Source: REEB95 sp963785735
GTDB taxonomy: Bacteria > Pseudomonadota > Alphaproteobacteria > ATCC43930 > CGMCC-115725
NCBI GenBank assembly: GCA_963785735.1
Contig: CAWAWJ010000001.1
Location: forward strand, 2,160,720 to 2,224,719
DNA: 64,000 nt
Direction: 5' to 3'
The notes under the pieces were generated by a model that was not told the DNA's origin, ran no database searches, and was given only the letters and a program-made list of their open reading frames with translations. The position numbers and the translations under genes are program-made. This document shows positions 1-11,719 of the stretch, piece by piece; position 1 is the first letter of the stretch, and every line of letters starts with the position of its first letter.

Positions 1-127
1 ACAGTTTCTCGACGTCGGGGCGCTGGCGCGCCACGATCCACGAGGCGAGCACGATCACCACCGCCAAGCCCACGGCGACGCCGATGAAGATCAGGATTGG
101 AAGATAGTCGCGCAGCAGGCTGTCCAT
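1..127 (-). CDS. nuoA: NADH-quinone oxidoreductase subunit A, N-terminal part
   Basis: The reading frame starts at the ATG at 127-125 and runs off the left edge, giving about 42 residues. The start MDSLLRDYLPILIF, one hydrophobic segment, and then RQRPDVEKL match the N-terminus of NuoA, a small membrane subunit of respiratory complex I. An AGAGGG ribosome binding site lies about 7 bases before the ATG. The gene points out of the window, so the rest of a nuo operon probably lies to the left; this is inference from the usual alphaproteobacterial order. Confidence 0.85.
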   Translation of the reverse strand, partial: MDSLLRDYLPILIFIGVAVGLAVVIVLASWIVARQRPDVEKL

Positions 128-192
128 CGAACCCTCTTACCCGGCTCTACGATGCTGCGCTGCAAAAAGCGGGCCGTCAACATCACGCGAGA

Positions 193-269
<77 letters not shown>

Positions 270-452
270 ACAGCACCGACACCTCGGCGGCAACTCGTAC
301 TCCGGGGCCCTAGGGGTGTCAAGCCATGCGGACCCGGATTTTGGCGGATTACCGGGCTTTTTCGCCGCATCGGAAGGCGGCGGAACCCCGGGCGCGGGCC
401 GTCCAAAACGCGCGTGGCTTGCCGAGCCGTAGCGCGCGTCGCGCGCGAAGAC

Positions 453-527
453 TGGTGGGCGATGAAGGTTTCGAACCTCCGACCCCCTCGGTGTAAACGA
501 GGTGCTCTACCGCTGAGCTAATCGCCC
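453..527 (-). tRNA. tRNA-Val (UAC)
   Basis: A 75-base cloverleaf with encoded CCA lies on the minus strand. The acceptor GGGCGAT, D arm AGCTCAGCGG, anticodon stem CCTCG/CGAGG with loop TTTACAC (anticodon UAC) and T arm GGTTCGAAACC are all visible. It sits between hupB and tRNA-Asp. Confidence 0.96.
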
Positions 528-575
528 GCGGCCGGGAGTTTAGACCAAATTTGACCTGCATTCGCGTCCTGCGTG

Positions 576-646
576 CTTCGACAAGCTCGGCATGAGGAAG
601 AGGGTGATGGCATTAAGAAAACCTCCTCACCTCGAGCTTGTCGAAG
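576..646. repeat. Inverted pair of a CTTCGACAAGCTC-type repeat
   Basis: CTTCGACAAGCTCG at 576-589 is mirrored by CGAGCTTGTCGAAG at 633-646, giving a 14-base inverted repeat with a 43-base loop. This core is a common short interspersed element in many proteobacterial genomes. It lies between hupB (which reads toward it) and tRNA-Val, so the transcript of hupB could fold here and end. No T-run follows on the minus strand, so a simple intrinsic terminator is not shown. Confidence 0.75.
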
Positions 647-697
647 GGCGCAGAGCCTCCATCCGGAACTAAAAGTGAATAGGCGCGATTGATCGCC

Positions 698-970
698 CTA
701 GGCGATCGCGTCCTTCAATCCCTTGCCGGCGCGGAAGCGCGGCAGTTTCTTGGCCGGGATCTTGATGGCCTCGCCGGTGCGCGGGTTGCGCCCTTCGGTG
801 GCGGCGCGGTTCGATACGACGAAGGTGCCGAAGCCCACGAGACGGACCTCGTTGCCCTTCTTCAGCTCGGAGGTGATCGAATCGAGCACCGCGTCGAGCA
901 CGGTTTCGGCTTCCGACTTCTTGATGTTCGCGGCGGTTGCGACGGCGTCCACAAGTTCAATCTTGTTCAT
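698..970 (-). CDS. hupB: HU family DNA-binding protein
   Basis: This 90-residue protein has the HU length and signature. It starts MNKIELVDAVA, continues with VRLVGFGTFVV at the dimer body, and has GRNPRTGEAIKIPA, the DNA-binding arm with its intercalating proline. It ends FRAGKGLKDAIA. HU coats and bends chromosomal DNA as a dimer. The ATG at 970 follows a GGGAGGG ribosome binding site. A much longer frame runs upstream in phase, but that is a shadow of lon. The gene lies 182 bases downstream of lon, an order often seen in alphaproteobacteria. Confidence 0.96.
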   Translation of the reverse strand: MNKIELVDAVATAANIKKSEAETVLDAVLDSITSELKKGNEVRLVGFGTFVVSNRAATEGRNPRTGEAIKIPAKKLPRFRAGKGLKDAIA

Positions 971-1152
971 GAGCGACCCTCCCTTGCGCCAAACCGGCCA
1001 TCCCGGTCCATGGCCCAGTCGATGGATTGAGTCTAGATCGGCGGTTTCGCGGGCGTCAATTGCGACACGCCGCGATTTCCCGCATTTTTCGCGCGATTTG
1101 GAAAACGAATCGTGGGCGACTCGCCCGGACGCGCCACGCCTAACCCAATGAC

Positions 1153-3561
<2,409 letters not shown>

Positions 3562-3663
3562 AAGGCTCCTTTCGAGGGAACCCCGGCGGGAGGAGGATGC
3601 CGGGGCCATGGCGGCCTGACTCGGCCGCGCTAGAAGGCCGTTTGGTCACTATAACACATTATA

Positions 3664-3692
3664 AAATGGCGAGCGGGCAACCCATAATCAAG
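3664..3692 (-). promoter_or_regulatory. Candidate heat-shock (sigma-32-type) promoter of lon
   Basis: Read on the minus strand, CTTGAT at 3692-3687 and CCATTT at 3669-3664 are separated by 17 bases. This resembles the RpoH pattern of a CTTGA box and a CCAT-containing minus-10 box. A TATAAT lies just downstream (3663-3658) and could serve the housekeeping sigma. The start of lon is about 100 bases on. lon is a classical RpoH target, so the assignment is plausible but rests on sequence only. Confidence 0.45.
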
Positions 3693-3771
3693 GGGCGGGC
3701 CGATCCGTCACGGACGCGGAAGCGTTCGCGCGGATTCGGCGACTCGCGGCAAGGCTTGGCTTACGCGGAAT

Positions 3772-5037
<1,266 letters not shown>

Positions 5038-5245
5038 GGGCTCTCCGTCACCATTTGGAACACGACACCGCTCTCAAGCACCATACATGAGCGCCATGCA
5101 TGTCCCGTGCCGTTGCCATCCGCCGAGCCGGGCCCCTCTGTTTTTCCGGTTCACGACGCCGGGCGATTTCACGCCCTTTTCCATCGAATATTATGCACCG
5201 GCCTGGGATCAATAACTAGTTAATTAACGAGCCTCCGGGCCGGAT

Positions 5246-5264
5246 GTTAAGGTTTTGCCTTAAC
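5246..5264. other. Short hairpin in the clpP-clpX spacer
   Basis: GTTAAGG, a five-base loop and CCTTAAC form a perfect 7-bp stem just after the clpP stop, in an AT-rich stretch that contains ACTAGTTAATTAAC. No T-run follows on the minus strand. It may attenuate readthrough or lie near a separate clpX promoter; neither can be decided from sequence. Confidence 0.4.
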
Positions 5265-5276
5265 TAAGCGCGGCCT

Positions 5277-5921
5277 TTAGCTGCGCGGTTTTTCGTCCGT
5301 CGGCGCGGGCGGGCGATTCACCATGACTTCGTCGATCAGGCCGAAGGTCTTGGCCTCGGCCGGCGACATGAATTTATCGCGTTCGACCGCGCTCGCGATG
5401 GTGTCGAGCGTCTGGCCGGTATGCTTGACGTAGATTTCATTGAGCCGCGAGCGCAACAGCAGGATTTCGCGCGCCTGGATCTCGATATCGGTGGCTTGGC
5501 CCTGGGCCCCGCCCGAGGGCTGGTGGATCATGATCCGGGCATTGGGCAGCGACACCCTTTTGCCCTTGGCCCCGGCGGTCAGCAAGAGCGAGCCCATCGA
5601 GGCCGCCTGGCCGATGCAGACCGTGGCCACGGCCGGGCGGATATATTGCATGGTGTCGTATATCGCCAGGCCGGAGGTCACGACGCCGCCCGGCGAATTG
5701 ACGTAGAGCGAGATGTCCTTCGACGGGTTCTCGGATTCGAGAAACAGCAACTGGGCGCAGATCAGGCTCGCCACCATGTCGTTGACCGGACCCACCAGGA
5801 AGATGATCCGCTCCTTGAGGAGCCGGGAATAGATGTCATAGGCGCGCTCGCCCCTGTTGGTCTGTTCCACCACCATCGGCACGAGCGTGTTCATGTATTG
5901 CTCGAAGGGGTCTTTTTCCAT
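5277..5921 (-). CDS. clpP: ATP-dependent Clp protease proteolytic subunit ClpP
   Basis: A 214-residue S14 serine peptidase. The catalytic triad is seen as Ser108 in IGQAASMGS, His133 in RIMIHQPSGG and Asp182 in VERDKFMSP. The VNSPGG segment near residue 75 forms the oxyanion region. ClpP makes a barrel that degrades substrates delivered by ClpX. The gene lies 26 bases after tig, so the two are probably co-transcribed. Confidence 0.98.
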   Translation of the reverse strand: MEKDPFEQYMNTLVPMVVEQTNRGERAYDIYSRLLKERIIFLVGPVNDMVASLICAQLLFLESENPSKDISLYVNSPGGVVTSGLAIYDTMQYIRPAVATVCIGQAASMGSLLLTAGAKGKRVSLPNARIMIHQPSGGAQGQATDIEIQAREILLLRSRLNEIYVKHTGQTLDTIASAVERDKFMSPAEAKTFGLIDEVMVNRPPAPTDEKPRS

Positions 5922-5947
5922 CCTGGTCTCTCCTCGCCCGCCCCTCG

Positions 5948-7390
5948 TTATCGCTTGCTCTTCGGCTTCTTGCTTTTGCCGCTTTGGGCTTTGCGCTTGC
6001 CCTTGTCCGCGCCTTCGCCGGCCTCGTCCGATTCTGATTCTTCGCCTTCTTCGCGCGCGATCGCTTCCTCGGTCACGGCGGCGACCAGTTCCTCGGGCTT
6101 GACCGCGCGTTCGGTCACCTTGGCCATCTCAAAGATGAAATCGACCACCTTCTCCTCGAGAATCGGCGCCTTGAGACTGTCCAGCGCCCGCGGATTGTTG
6201 CGGTACAATTCTAGCACTTCCCGCTCCTGGCCGGGGAAGCTACGCGCGCGTTCGATCGCCGCGCGATTCACCTCTTCGGGCGCGACCGTGATGTTGTTGG
6301 CGCGGCCCACATCGTTCAACAACAGCCCGAGCCGCACCCGCCGCTCGGCCAGGATGCGGTATTCGGTCTTCAATTCCTCGTCGCTCTTGCCGTTTTCGGG
6401 ATCGGGCTCGCCCACCTCCTTGGCGCGCTTGCGCTCGGCCTCGACCTCGCGCCAGAGCTGGTCGAACTCGATTTGCAGCATGCCCTCGGGCACGGGAAAA
6501 TTCTGCTTCTCGGCCAGGATGTCGAGCAATTCGCGCTTGAGCTTGCGCCGGGATATCGCGGCGTATTCGCGCTCCACCCGCTCGCGCACGGTCTTGCGCA
6601 GCTCCTCCAGATTCTCCATGCCGACCGCCTCGGCCAGCGATTGGTCGATCGGCTGCGGCACCATCGCGCGCACCTCGCGGACGGTGACGGCGAATTCGGC
6701 CGCCTTGCCGGCGAGTTCGGCATTGCCGTAATCGGCCGGAAAGGTCACGGCGACGCTCTTCGCCTCGCCCGCCTTCGATCCCACGAGCTGAGCCTCGAAA
6801 CCGGGGATGAAGCGGTTCGAGCCCAATTCGAGCATGTAGTTCTCGGCGCTGCCGCCGGGGAAGGCCGCGCCCCCGACCGTGCCCTTGAAATCGATCGCCA
6901 CGATGTCGCCGGTCTTGGCTTCGCGCTCGACCGGCTCGCTTTTGCGCTGCTGCTTGGCGATGCGCTCCAGCGCCTCGTCGATCTCCTTGTCCGGGACCTC
7001 GGGCTTCCAGCGCTCGAGCTTGATCGCGGCGAAATCGATGGGCGCTATTTCGGGCAGCAATTCGACCGCGAGCTTGTATTCGAGGTCCTTGCCCTCGTTG
7101 AAGGAGACGATCTCGATCTTGGGTTGCAGCGCCGGGCGCAGATTGCGCTCCTTGATCGCGGCGGTGGAGCTGTCATTGACCGCGCGTTCCACCACCTCGC
7201 CCAGCACCGAGGGGCCGTAGCGCTTCTTCAAGACCGCGATCGGCGCCTTGCCGGGGCGGAATCCCGGCAGCCGCACCGAGCGGCCGATCTCGGTCAGCCG
7301 GTCCTGGATTTGCCGTTCGATGTCGGAGGCGGCCACCACCACGGTGAATTCGCGCTTCAGCCCGGCGACGCTGGTTTCGGTGACTTGCAT
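5948..7390 (-). CDS. tig: Trigger factor, ribosome-bound chaperone and prolyl isomerase
   Basis: The 480-residue product begins MQVTETSVAGLKREFTV and carries the ribosome-docking loop LPGFRPGKAP near residue 42. Next comes an FKBP-type isomerase domain at about 155-240, recognisable by GDIVAIDFKGT and RFIPGFEAQLVG, and then a long helical chaperone C-terminus. The tail after about residue 440 is first acidic (EEGEESESDEAGEG) and then lysine-rich, longer than in E. coli. Trigger factor shields nascent chains at the ribosome exit. It heads the tig-clpP pair. Confidence 0.97.
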   Translation of the reverse strand: MQVTETSVAGLKREFTVVVAASDIERQIQDRLTEIGRSVRLPGFRPGKAPIAVLKKRYGPSVLGEVVERAVNDSSTAAIKERNLRPALQPKIEIVSFNEGKDLEYKLAVELLPEIAPIDFAAIKLERWKPEVPDKEIDEALERIAKQQRKSEPVEREAKTGDIVAIDFKGTVGGAAFPGGSAENYMLELGSNRFIPGFEAQLVGSKAGEAKSVAVTFPADYGNAELAGKAAEFAVTVREVRAMVPQPIDQSLAEAVGMENLEELRKTVRERVEREYAAISRRKLKRELLDILAEKQNFPVPEGMLQIEFDQLWREVEAERKRAKEVGEPDPENGKSDEELKTEYRILAERRVRLGLLLNDVGRANNITVAPEEVNRAAIERARSFPGQEREVLELYRNNPRALDSLKAPILEEKVVDFIFEMAKVTERAVKPEELVAAVTEEAIAREEGEESESDEAGEGADKGKRKAQSGKSKKPKSKR

Positions 7391-7441
7391 GGAATGAAAG
7401 CTTCTACCCTATGTACGTTGCTGCCGTCTCAAGATCCGGAC

Positions 7442-7526
7442 TGGTGCGGGCGGAGGGATTTGAACCCCCACGACTTTCGTCGCTGGAACCTAAATCCAGT
7501 GCGTCTGCCAATTCCGCCACGCCCGC
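7442..7526 (-). tRNA. tRNA-Leu (UAG)
   Basis: An 85-base class II tRNA with a long variable arm and encoded CCA. The acceptor is GCGGGCG, the D arm GGCGGAATTGGCAGACGC, the anticodon stem CTGGA/TCCAG with loop TTTAGGT, giving UAG, and the T arm GGTTCAAATCC. It lies just upstream of tig on the same strand. Confidence 0.97.
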
Positions 7527-7631
7527 GCCCGGACGCGTCCGCTCGCCATGCGGGCGCCGTCATAGCATAGGGTATCGGAGAGGGGAACAGCCCGTGCCCG
7601 CGACTCGGGGCTCGAGGCTTCAGACCCGGCC

Positions 7632-7901
7632 TCAGACCAGGCGCTGGTGATAGGCCTCGACGAAGGAATTGAGCGCCAGCACGCGCTTGCCGCCCTCGAC
7701 CCGGCCGATGGCGGGTTCCTCGAAGGTGAGGCGGAAATGGACATGAGGGATGCCGAGCGGATCGGGGCGGAGTTCCATGACCGAGGCGGTTTCCAGCACC
7801 TTGTCGCGGCGCCGGCGGCAGAAACGGTCGCCCGCTTTCACATCGACCGGCTCGGGCCGCTTCGGCGCCCAGAAATTGAAAATCGACCGATCAATGGCCA
7901 T
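7632..7901 (-). CDS. Small conserved-type protein of unknown function
   Basis: The product has 89 residues if the ATG at 7901 is used; that start follows a GGGGGG tract. An in-frame start at 7970 would add 23 residues without a good ribosome site. It begins MAIDRSIFNFWAPKRPEP and has a basic FCRRRRDKVLETA stretch in the middle and a PHVHFRLTFE strand-like segment. No signal peptide or membrane segment is seen. I do not recognise the family. It follows malonyl-CoA decarboxylase after 149 bases on the same strand. Confidence 0.7.
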   Translation of the reverse strand: MAIDRSIFNFWAPKRPEPVDVKAGDRFCRRRRDKVLETASVMELRPDPLGIPHVHFRLTFEEPAIGRVEGGKRVLALNSFVEAYHQRLV

Positions 7902-8050
7902 AGAGGCCCCCCGCTCTCTATCCCCGCCGTGTTTTGCCGTTTTAATTTCAGCCCTTGGTTTCATCCACAAGCGGCTGGGGATATCTCAGGGTTAATTGAA
8001 AGCAGGTTTTATGCTCGAAAGTCAACGGCTTTCGCGCGATTTCTCGTCAT

Positions 8051-9475
8051 TTATCGGTCATTGACGAGACGCGCGATCATCGCCGAAGCGGCGATCTTGC
8101 CGTCGCCGGTATAAGCCTCGTGATTTTGTTCAATGTCTCCCAGGCGATAGAGGTAGTTGATCATCAGCCCGTAGGATTGCTGGAAGCCCTTCTGCGACAG
8201 ATCACCGCGCCAGTCGAGCCGCTCCATCCGGGCGCCGTTGCTCAAATGGAAATGCGCCACCGGATCGGCCGCGCGGCCTTCGGGCGTGGTCTCGGTCAGG
8301 AGATAGCGCGCGCAAAGCCGCGTCAGCGGCGCCTTCAGCGCCGGCAGCACCGCCATGTCGTCCCGCCAATCGGTCTGCGCCAGCAGCTGGGTGAAGCCGC
8401 GCTTGCCGCGCCCGCCGGGGATGGCGGCCACCGCCGCGCGCTCCTCCATGGTGAGGATATCGTCGCCTTCCTCGGGCAGGCGCTGTTCGAGCCAGGCACG
8501 GAAGCCCGGGATCGGCGACAGCGTGGCGTAGGTCTTGAGATGCGGCAGCTCGGCGGCGAGATTGTCGACGACGCGCTTGATGAGAAAATCGCCGAAGCTG
8601 ATGCCCCACAATCCCCGCTGGCAGTTGGAGATCGAATAGAAGATCGCGGTGTCGGCCGCGTCCGGGTTGCCCACCGGGGCGTTCTCGTCGAGCAGCAATT
8701 GCACGTTGTCCGCCATGCCCTGGGTCAGCGCCACCTCGACGAAGATCAACGGCTCCTGCGGCATGCGCGGATGGAAATAGGCGAAGCAGCGCCGGTCGTT
8801 CTCGAGCCGGTTCTTCAGATCGTTCCAGCTGCGGATCTCGTGCACCGCCTCGTATCTCATGAGTTTTTCCAGGAGCGCGGCGGGCGATTCCCAGGTGATG
8901 CGCCGGACCTCGAGAAAACCCTCGTCGAACCAGTTCGCCAGCAAGCCCTTGAGATCGCTCTCGAGCGATTGCAGGAGATCGTCGTGCCGGGCCAAGGGCA
9001 TCAGTTCGGCGCGCATGTCGACCAGGAACTTGACGCCCTCGGGCAGCGCGTTGAATTGGGTCAGGAGCTTGAGGCGCGGCGGCACCAGCGCCTGGCGCAA
9101 CGCGCGTTCGAGCTTGCGGCGCTCGAAATCGTCGGGGGCGGATTGGAGCCGCGCCGCGAGATCGCCGACCGCGCGGTGGTCGATGTCGAATTCCCCGGCG
9201 ATGATGCGCAGGAAGCGCTCGCGGCCGGCGGTGTTGAGCGCGAGATATGTCCGCCCCAGCTCGGCCGCCCGAGACCGGGCCGAGACCTCGCCGCCCTTGC
9301 CGTCGAGGCAATCGCGCAGCTGGCGACGCACCCTTTCCGCGTCCTCGCGCGACAATTCCGGGCGCGTCTGATTGCCGAGCCTGCCGCGCGCCGAAGCGGC
9401 GATGTCGCGCCACGCCCCACGTAAACTGCCGCCCAGATTGGTGATGCGATCGAGGAAGCCGGTGCCTTCGCTCAT
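8051..9475 (-). CDS. Malonyl-CoA decarboxylase
   Basis: This 474-residue protein matches the malonyl-CoA decarboxylase family over its length: an N-terminal helical domain, then a GNAT-like catalytic domain. Family marks are SISNCQRGLWGISFGDFLIK, the HFHLSNGARMERLDW block with the catalytic histidine and serine region, and GLMINYLYRLGDIE near the end. It converts malonyl-CoA to acetyl-CoA and CO2, for use of malonate or disposal of malonyl-CoA. No mat/mdc malonate genes lie next to it. It starts 10 bases after nnr and is likely in one transcript with it. Confidence 0.93.
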   Translation of the reverse strand: MSEGTGFLDRITNLGGSLRGAWRDIAASARGRLGNQTRPELSREDAERVRRQLRDCLDGKGGEVSARSRAAELGRTYLALNTAGRERFLRIIAGEFDIDHRAVGDLAARLQSAPDDFERRKLERALRQALVPPRLKLLTQFNALPEGVKFLVDMRAELMPLARHDDLLQSLESDLKGLLANWFDEGFLEVRRITWESPAALLEKLMRYEAVHEIRSWNDLKNRLENDRRCFAYFHPRMPQEPLIFVEVALTQGMADNVQLLLDENAPVGNPDAADTAIFYSISNCQRGLWGISFGDFLIKRVVDNLAAELPHLKTYATLSPIPGFRAWLEQRLPEEGDDILTMEERAAVAAIPGGRGKRGFTQLLAQTDWRDDMAVLPALKAPLTRLCARYLLTETTPEGRAADPVAHFHLSNGARMERLDWRGDLSQKGFQQSYGLMINYLYRLGDIEQNHEAYTGDGKIAASAMIARLVNDR

Positions 9476-9485
9476 GCTTGCCCGC

Positions 9486-10982
9486 TTACAGCGAAGACTC
9501 GGACTTTGGCAAGCGCGCCACCGATTTGAGCCGGCGCAGCACCAGGGGCAAGGCGGCGATCAAATCCTCGGGAATGAGGCCGGGGCCGGCATGCTGAGCG
9601 GCCTCGCCGTGGAGCCACGAAGCCGCGCAGGCCGCGTCGAACGCGGTCATGCCCTGGGCCAGCAATCCCGCGATCAGCCCCGCCAGCACGTCGCCGCTGC
9701 CGCCGGTTGCCAAATCGGCGGGCGCGTTGGCGTTGATCGCCGCCCTTCCATCGGGCGAAGCGATCACCGTGTCGAAGCCCTTGAGCAGCACCACCGCCCC
9801 GCTCCGCGTCGCCGCCTGCCGGCAGCGTTCGAGCTTGTCGCCCTTCAGCGAAAAAATCCGCGCGAACTCGCCCTCATGCGGCGTCAGCACGCAAGGCCCG
9901 GCGATCGCCTTGAACAGCGCCTTGGGATCACCGGAAAAACAGGTGAGCGCGTCGGCGTCGAGCACGGTGGCGCGCTTGGTCTTGAGCGCCGCCAGCGCCG
10001 CCTTGCGCGTATCGCGGCTGACGCCCGCGCCCGGGCCAAGCAACAGCGCGTTCAACCGCGCATCCTTCAAAAGCCTGGCGTAATCCGCCGCACGCGCGAG
10101 CCTCGCCACCAGCACGCTTTCGAGCGAGGCGGCATAGACCGGCCAGCTCTTGGCCGGCGCCGCCACCGTCACCAGCCCCGCCCCGACGCGCTGCGCCGCG
10201 CGCGCGGCGAGCCGCGCCGCCCCGGTCATGACCGGCCCGCCCAGCACCAAGGCATGGCCGCGACTGTATTTGTTGCCGCCGGAAAGCGGCCAGGGATGTG
10301 CGCCGAGCCACAGGGGCAGGCCGTTCTCGAAGCTCTTGGGCTTGATCTGGTCGAGCACGCCCGCCGGAATGCCGATATCGGCCAGCTCGACCTCGCCACA
10401 AAGATCGCGGCCGGGCAGCAGCAGATGGCCCGGCTTCTTGCGGAAGAAAGTGACGGTGATGGCGGCCGGCGCCGCGATCCCGCGCACCGCGCCGGACCCG
10501 CCGTCGACCCCGCTCGGCACGTCGATGGCGACGCTGGGGATGCCGCTCCTGGCCAGCGCCTCGGCGGTCGCGCGCGCTTGCCCTTGCAGCGGACGGGCGA
10601 GGCCCGCGCCGAAAATCGCGTCGATCGCCAGGCCCGCGCCATCGAGAAGTTCCGGGCCCAAGGGTTCGACCGTTCCCTGCCAGCGCCCGGCCATTTCCTT
10701 GGCGTCGCCTTTGAGCTCGGCGCGCGAGCCCAGCAGCCCCAGCCGCAGCTTCCAGCCAGCGGCTTGCAGCCGCCGCGCCGCGGCGAAACCGTCGCCGCCG
10801 TTATTCCCCGGCCCGCACAGCACGGCAACCGGCCGCTGCGACCAGCGGCGCATCACCGCATCGGCGACGGCGCGGCCGGCCGCTTCCATCAGCGCGAGCG
10901 AGGCGACGCCCCCCGAAACCGCCGCGCGGTCGGCCGCGCCCATCTCGGCGGGCGTCAGCAGGGCGTTGTCATAAGGCTGCAT
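9486..10982 (-). CDS. nnr: Bifunctional NAD(P)H-hydrate epimerase / ADP-dependent dehydratase
   Basis: The 498-residue product is a fusion of two repair activities for damaged (hydrated) nicotinamide cofactors. Residues 1-215 form the YjeF-type epimerase domain, with LCGPGNNGGDGFAAAR and IDVPSGVDGG. Residues 225-498 form the ribokinase-like dehydratase, with LLLGPGAGV, CVLTPHEGEFARI and the nucleotide site ATGGSGDVLAG. The start ATG at 10982 follows AAGG. In many alphaproteobacteria nnr stands close to glnB-glnA; here they are separated by about 2 kb and lie on opposite strands. Confidence 0.95.
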   Translation of the reverse strand: MQPYDNALLTPAEMGAADRAAVSGGVASLALMEAAGRAVADAVMRRWSQRPVAVLCGPGNNGGDGFAAARRLQAAGWKLRLGLLGSRAELKGDAKEMAGRWQGTVEPLGPELLDGAGLAIDAIFGAGLARPLQGQARATAEALARSGIPSVAIDVPSGVDGGSGAVRGIAAPAAITVTFFRKKPGHLLLPGRDLCGEVELADIGIPAGVLDQIKPKSFENGLPLWLGAHPWPLSGGNKYSRGHALVLGGPVMTGAARLAARAAQRVGAGLVTVAAPAKSWPVYAASLESVLVARLARAADYARLLKDARLNALLLGPGAGVSRDTRKAALAALKTKRATVLDADALTCFSGDPKALFKAIAGPCVLTPHEGEFARIFSLKGDKLERCRQAATRSGAVVLLKGFDTVIASPDGRAAINANAPADLATGGSGDVLAGLIAGLLAQGMTAFDAACAASWLHGEAAQHAGPGLIPEDLIAALPLVLRRLKSVARLPKSESSL

Positions 10983-11086
10983 GGCTTAACCTTGCCCGGG
11001 AACTCTCACCGGAGCTTACCAAGCGGCGGGCGGGAACGGTTGATCCGCTTGACGCTAAAGAGCCTAGGCTGTACCAGCGCAAGTGT

Positions 11087-11164
11087 GGCGGGTGTAGCTC
11101 AGTTGGTTAGAGCGCCAGATTGTGATTCTGGATGTCGTCGGTTCGAGCCCGATCACTCGCCCCA
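11087..11164 (+). tRNA. tRNA-His (GUG)
   Basis: A 78-base tRNA with encoded CCA and the extra G at position -1 that marks tRNA-His, opposite C73. The acceptor GCGGGTG pairs with CACTCGC. The anticodon stem CCAGA/TCTGG encloses loop TTGTGAT, anticodon GUG. Confidence 0.97.
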
Positions 11165-11349
11165 TTTTCCTTTCTCCGGATCGCGCCCCGTTCGCGCCAA
11201 GACGGCGTCCCTGGTTTCATTAACGCAACTCTCGAACTGCATTAACCATCTTCGAGATTTACTTGTAATTACAATAATTGATTTGACATTTACCAGTAAT
11301 TTTAGAGAAATTCTCCGGACAGGCGGGCGAACCCGCCGCGGAGGCAGAC

Positions 11350-11667
11350 TTGCAGCACGGATCCGGCCGGGCCGTCCTCGCCCTCCCCGCTTTGTGGGCG
11401 GCGGGCGACCATCTCTATCGCTGGAAAGCGGCGCGGTTGCGTTTTCGCCGCTACATGCTGCGGCTGTGGCCGCTCTGGCTCGCGCTGCTGGCGATCAACC
11501 TGGCCGAAGGCCCGGCGCGGCTCTGGTTCGATGGCGATGGCGGCTTCTACGCGCTGTGGAACCGACTGCATGCGATGGGCTTGGGCCTGGCCGGCGCGGT
11601 GGCCGCGCTGATCATGGCCGGCCTGATGATCGAATCCTATATCGCCACCTCGGCGCGCACCAAGTAG
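11350..11667 (+). CDS. Small two-helix membrane protein of unknown function
   Basis: The frame gives 105 residues from a TTG at 11350 that sits five bases after GGAGG. The first ATG in frame is at 11455 and has no ribosome site. A basic stretch (YRWKAARLRFRRYMLR) is followed by a hydrophobic segment LWPLWLALLAINLA, a short loop with FDGDGGF, and a second hydrophobic segment near LGLAGAVAALIMAGLMI. This looks like two membrane passes with the N-terminus inside. No family is recognised. The preceding 11240-11320 stretch is AT-rich and could hold the promoter. Confidence 0.5.
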   Translation: MQHGSGRAVLALPALWAAGDHLYRWKAARLRFRRYMLRLWPLWLALLAINLAEGPARLWFDGDGGFYALWNRLHAMGLGLAGAVAALIMAGLMIESYIATSARTK

Positions 11668-11719
11668 CCCCCGTTTAGCCGCGTTCCACCGCGCCGCCCG
11701 AGCGGTATAGGATGGCGGC

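Noticed and set aside
5246..5264. Possible intrinsic terminator after clpP
   Set aside because: The stem is only 7 bp and no T-run follows on the minus strand, so it is listed as a hairpin only.
9372..11086. Long plus-strand open frame opposite nnr and malonyl-CoA decarboxylase
   Set aside because: Composition is that of an antisense shadow in GC-rich DNA; the minus-strand frames encode recognised enzymes.
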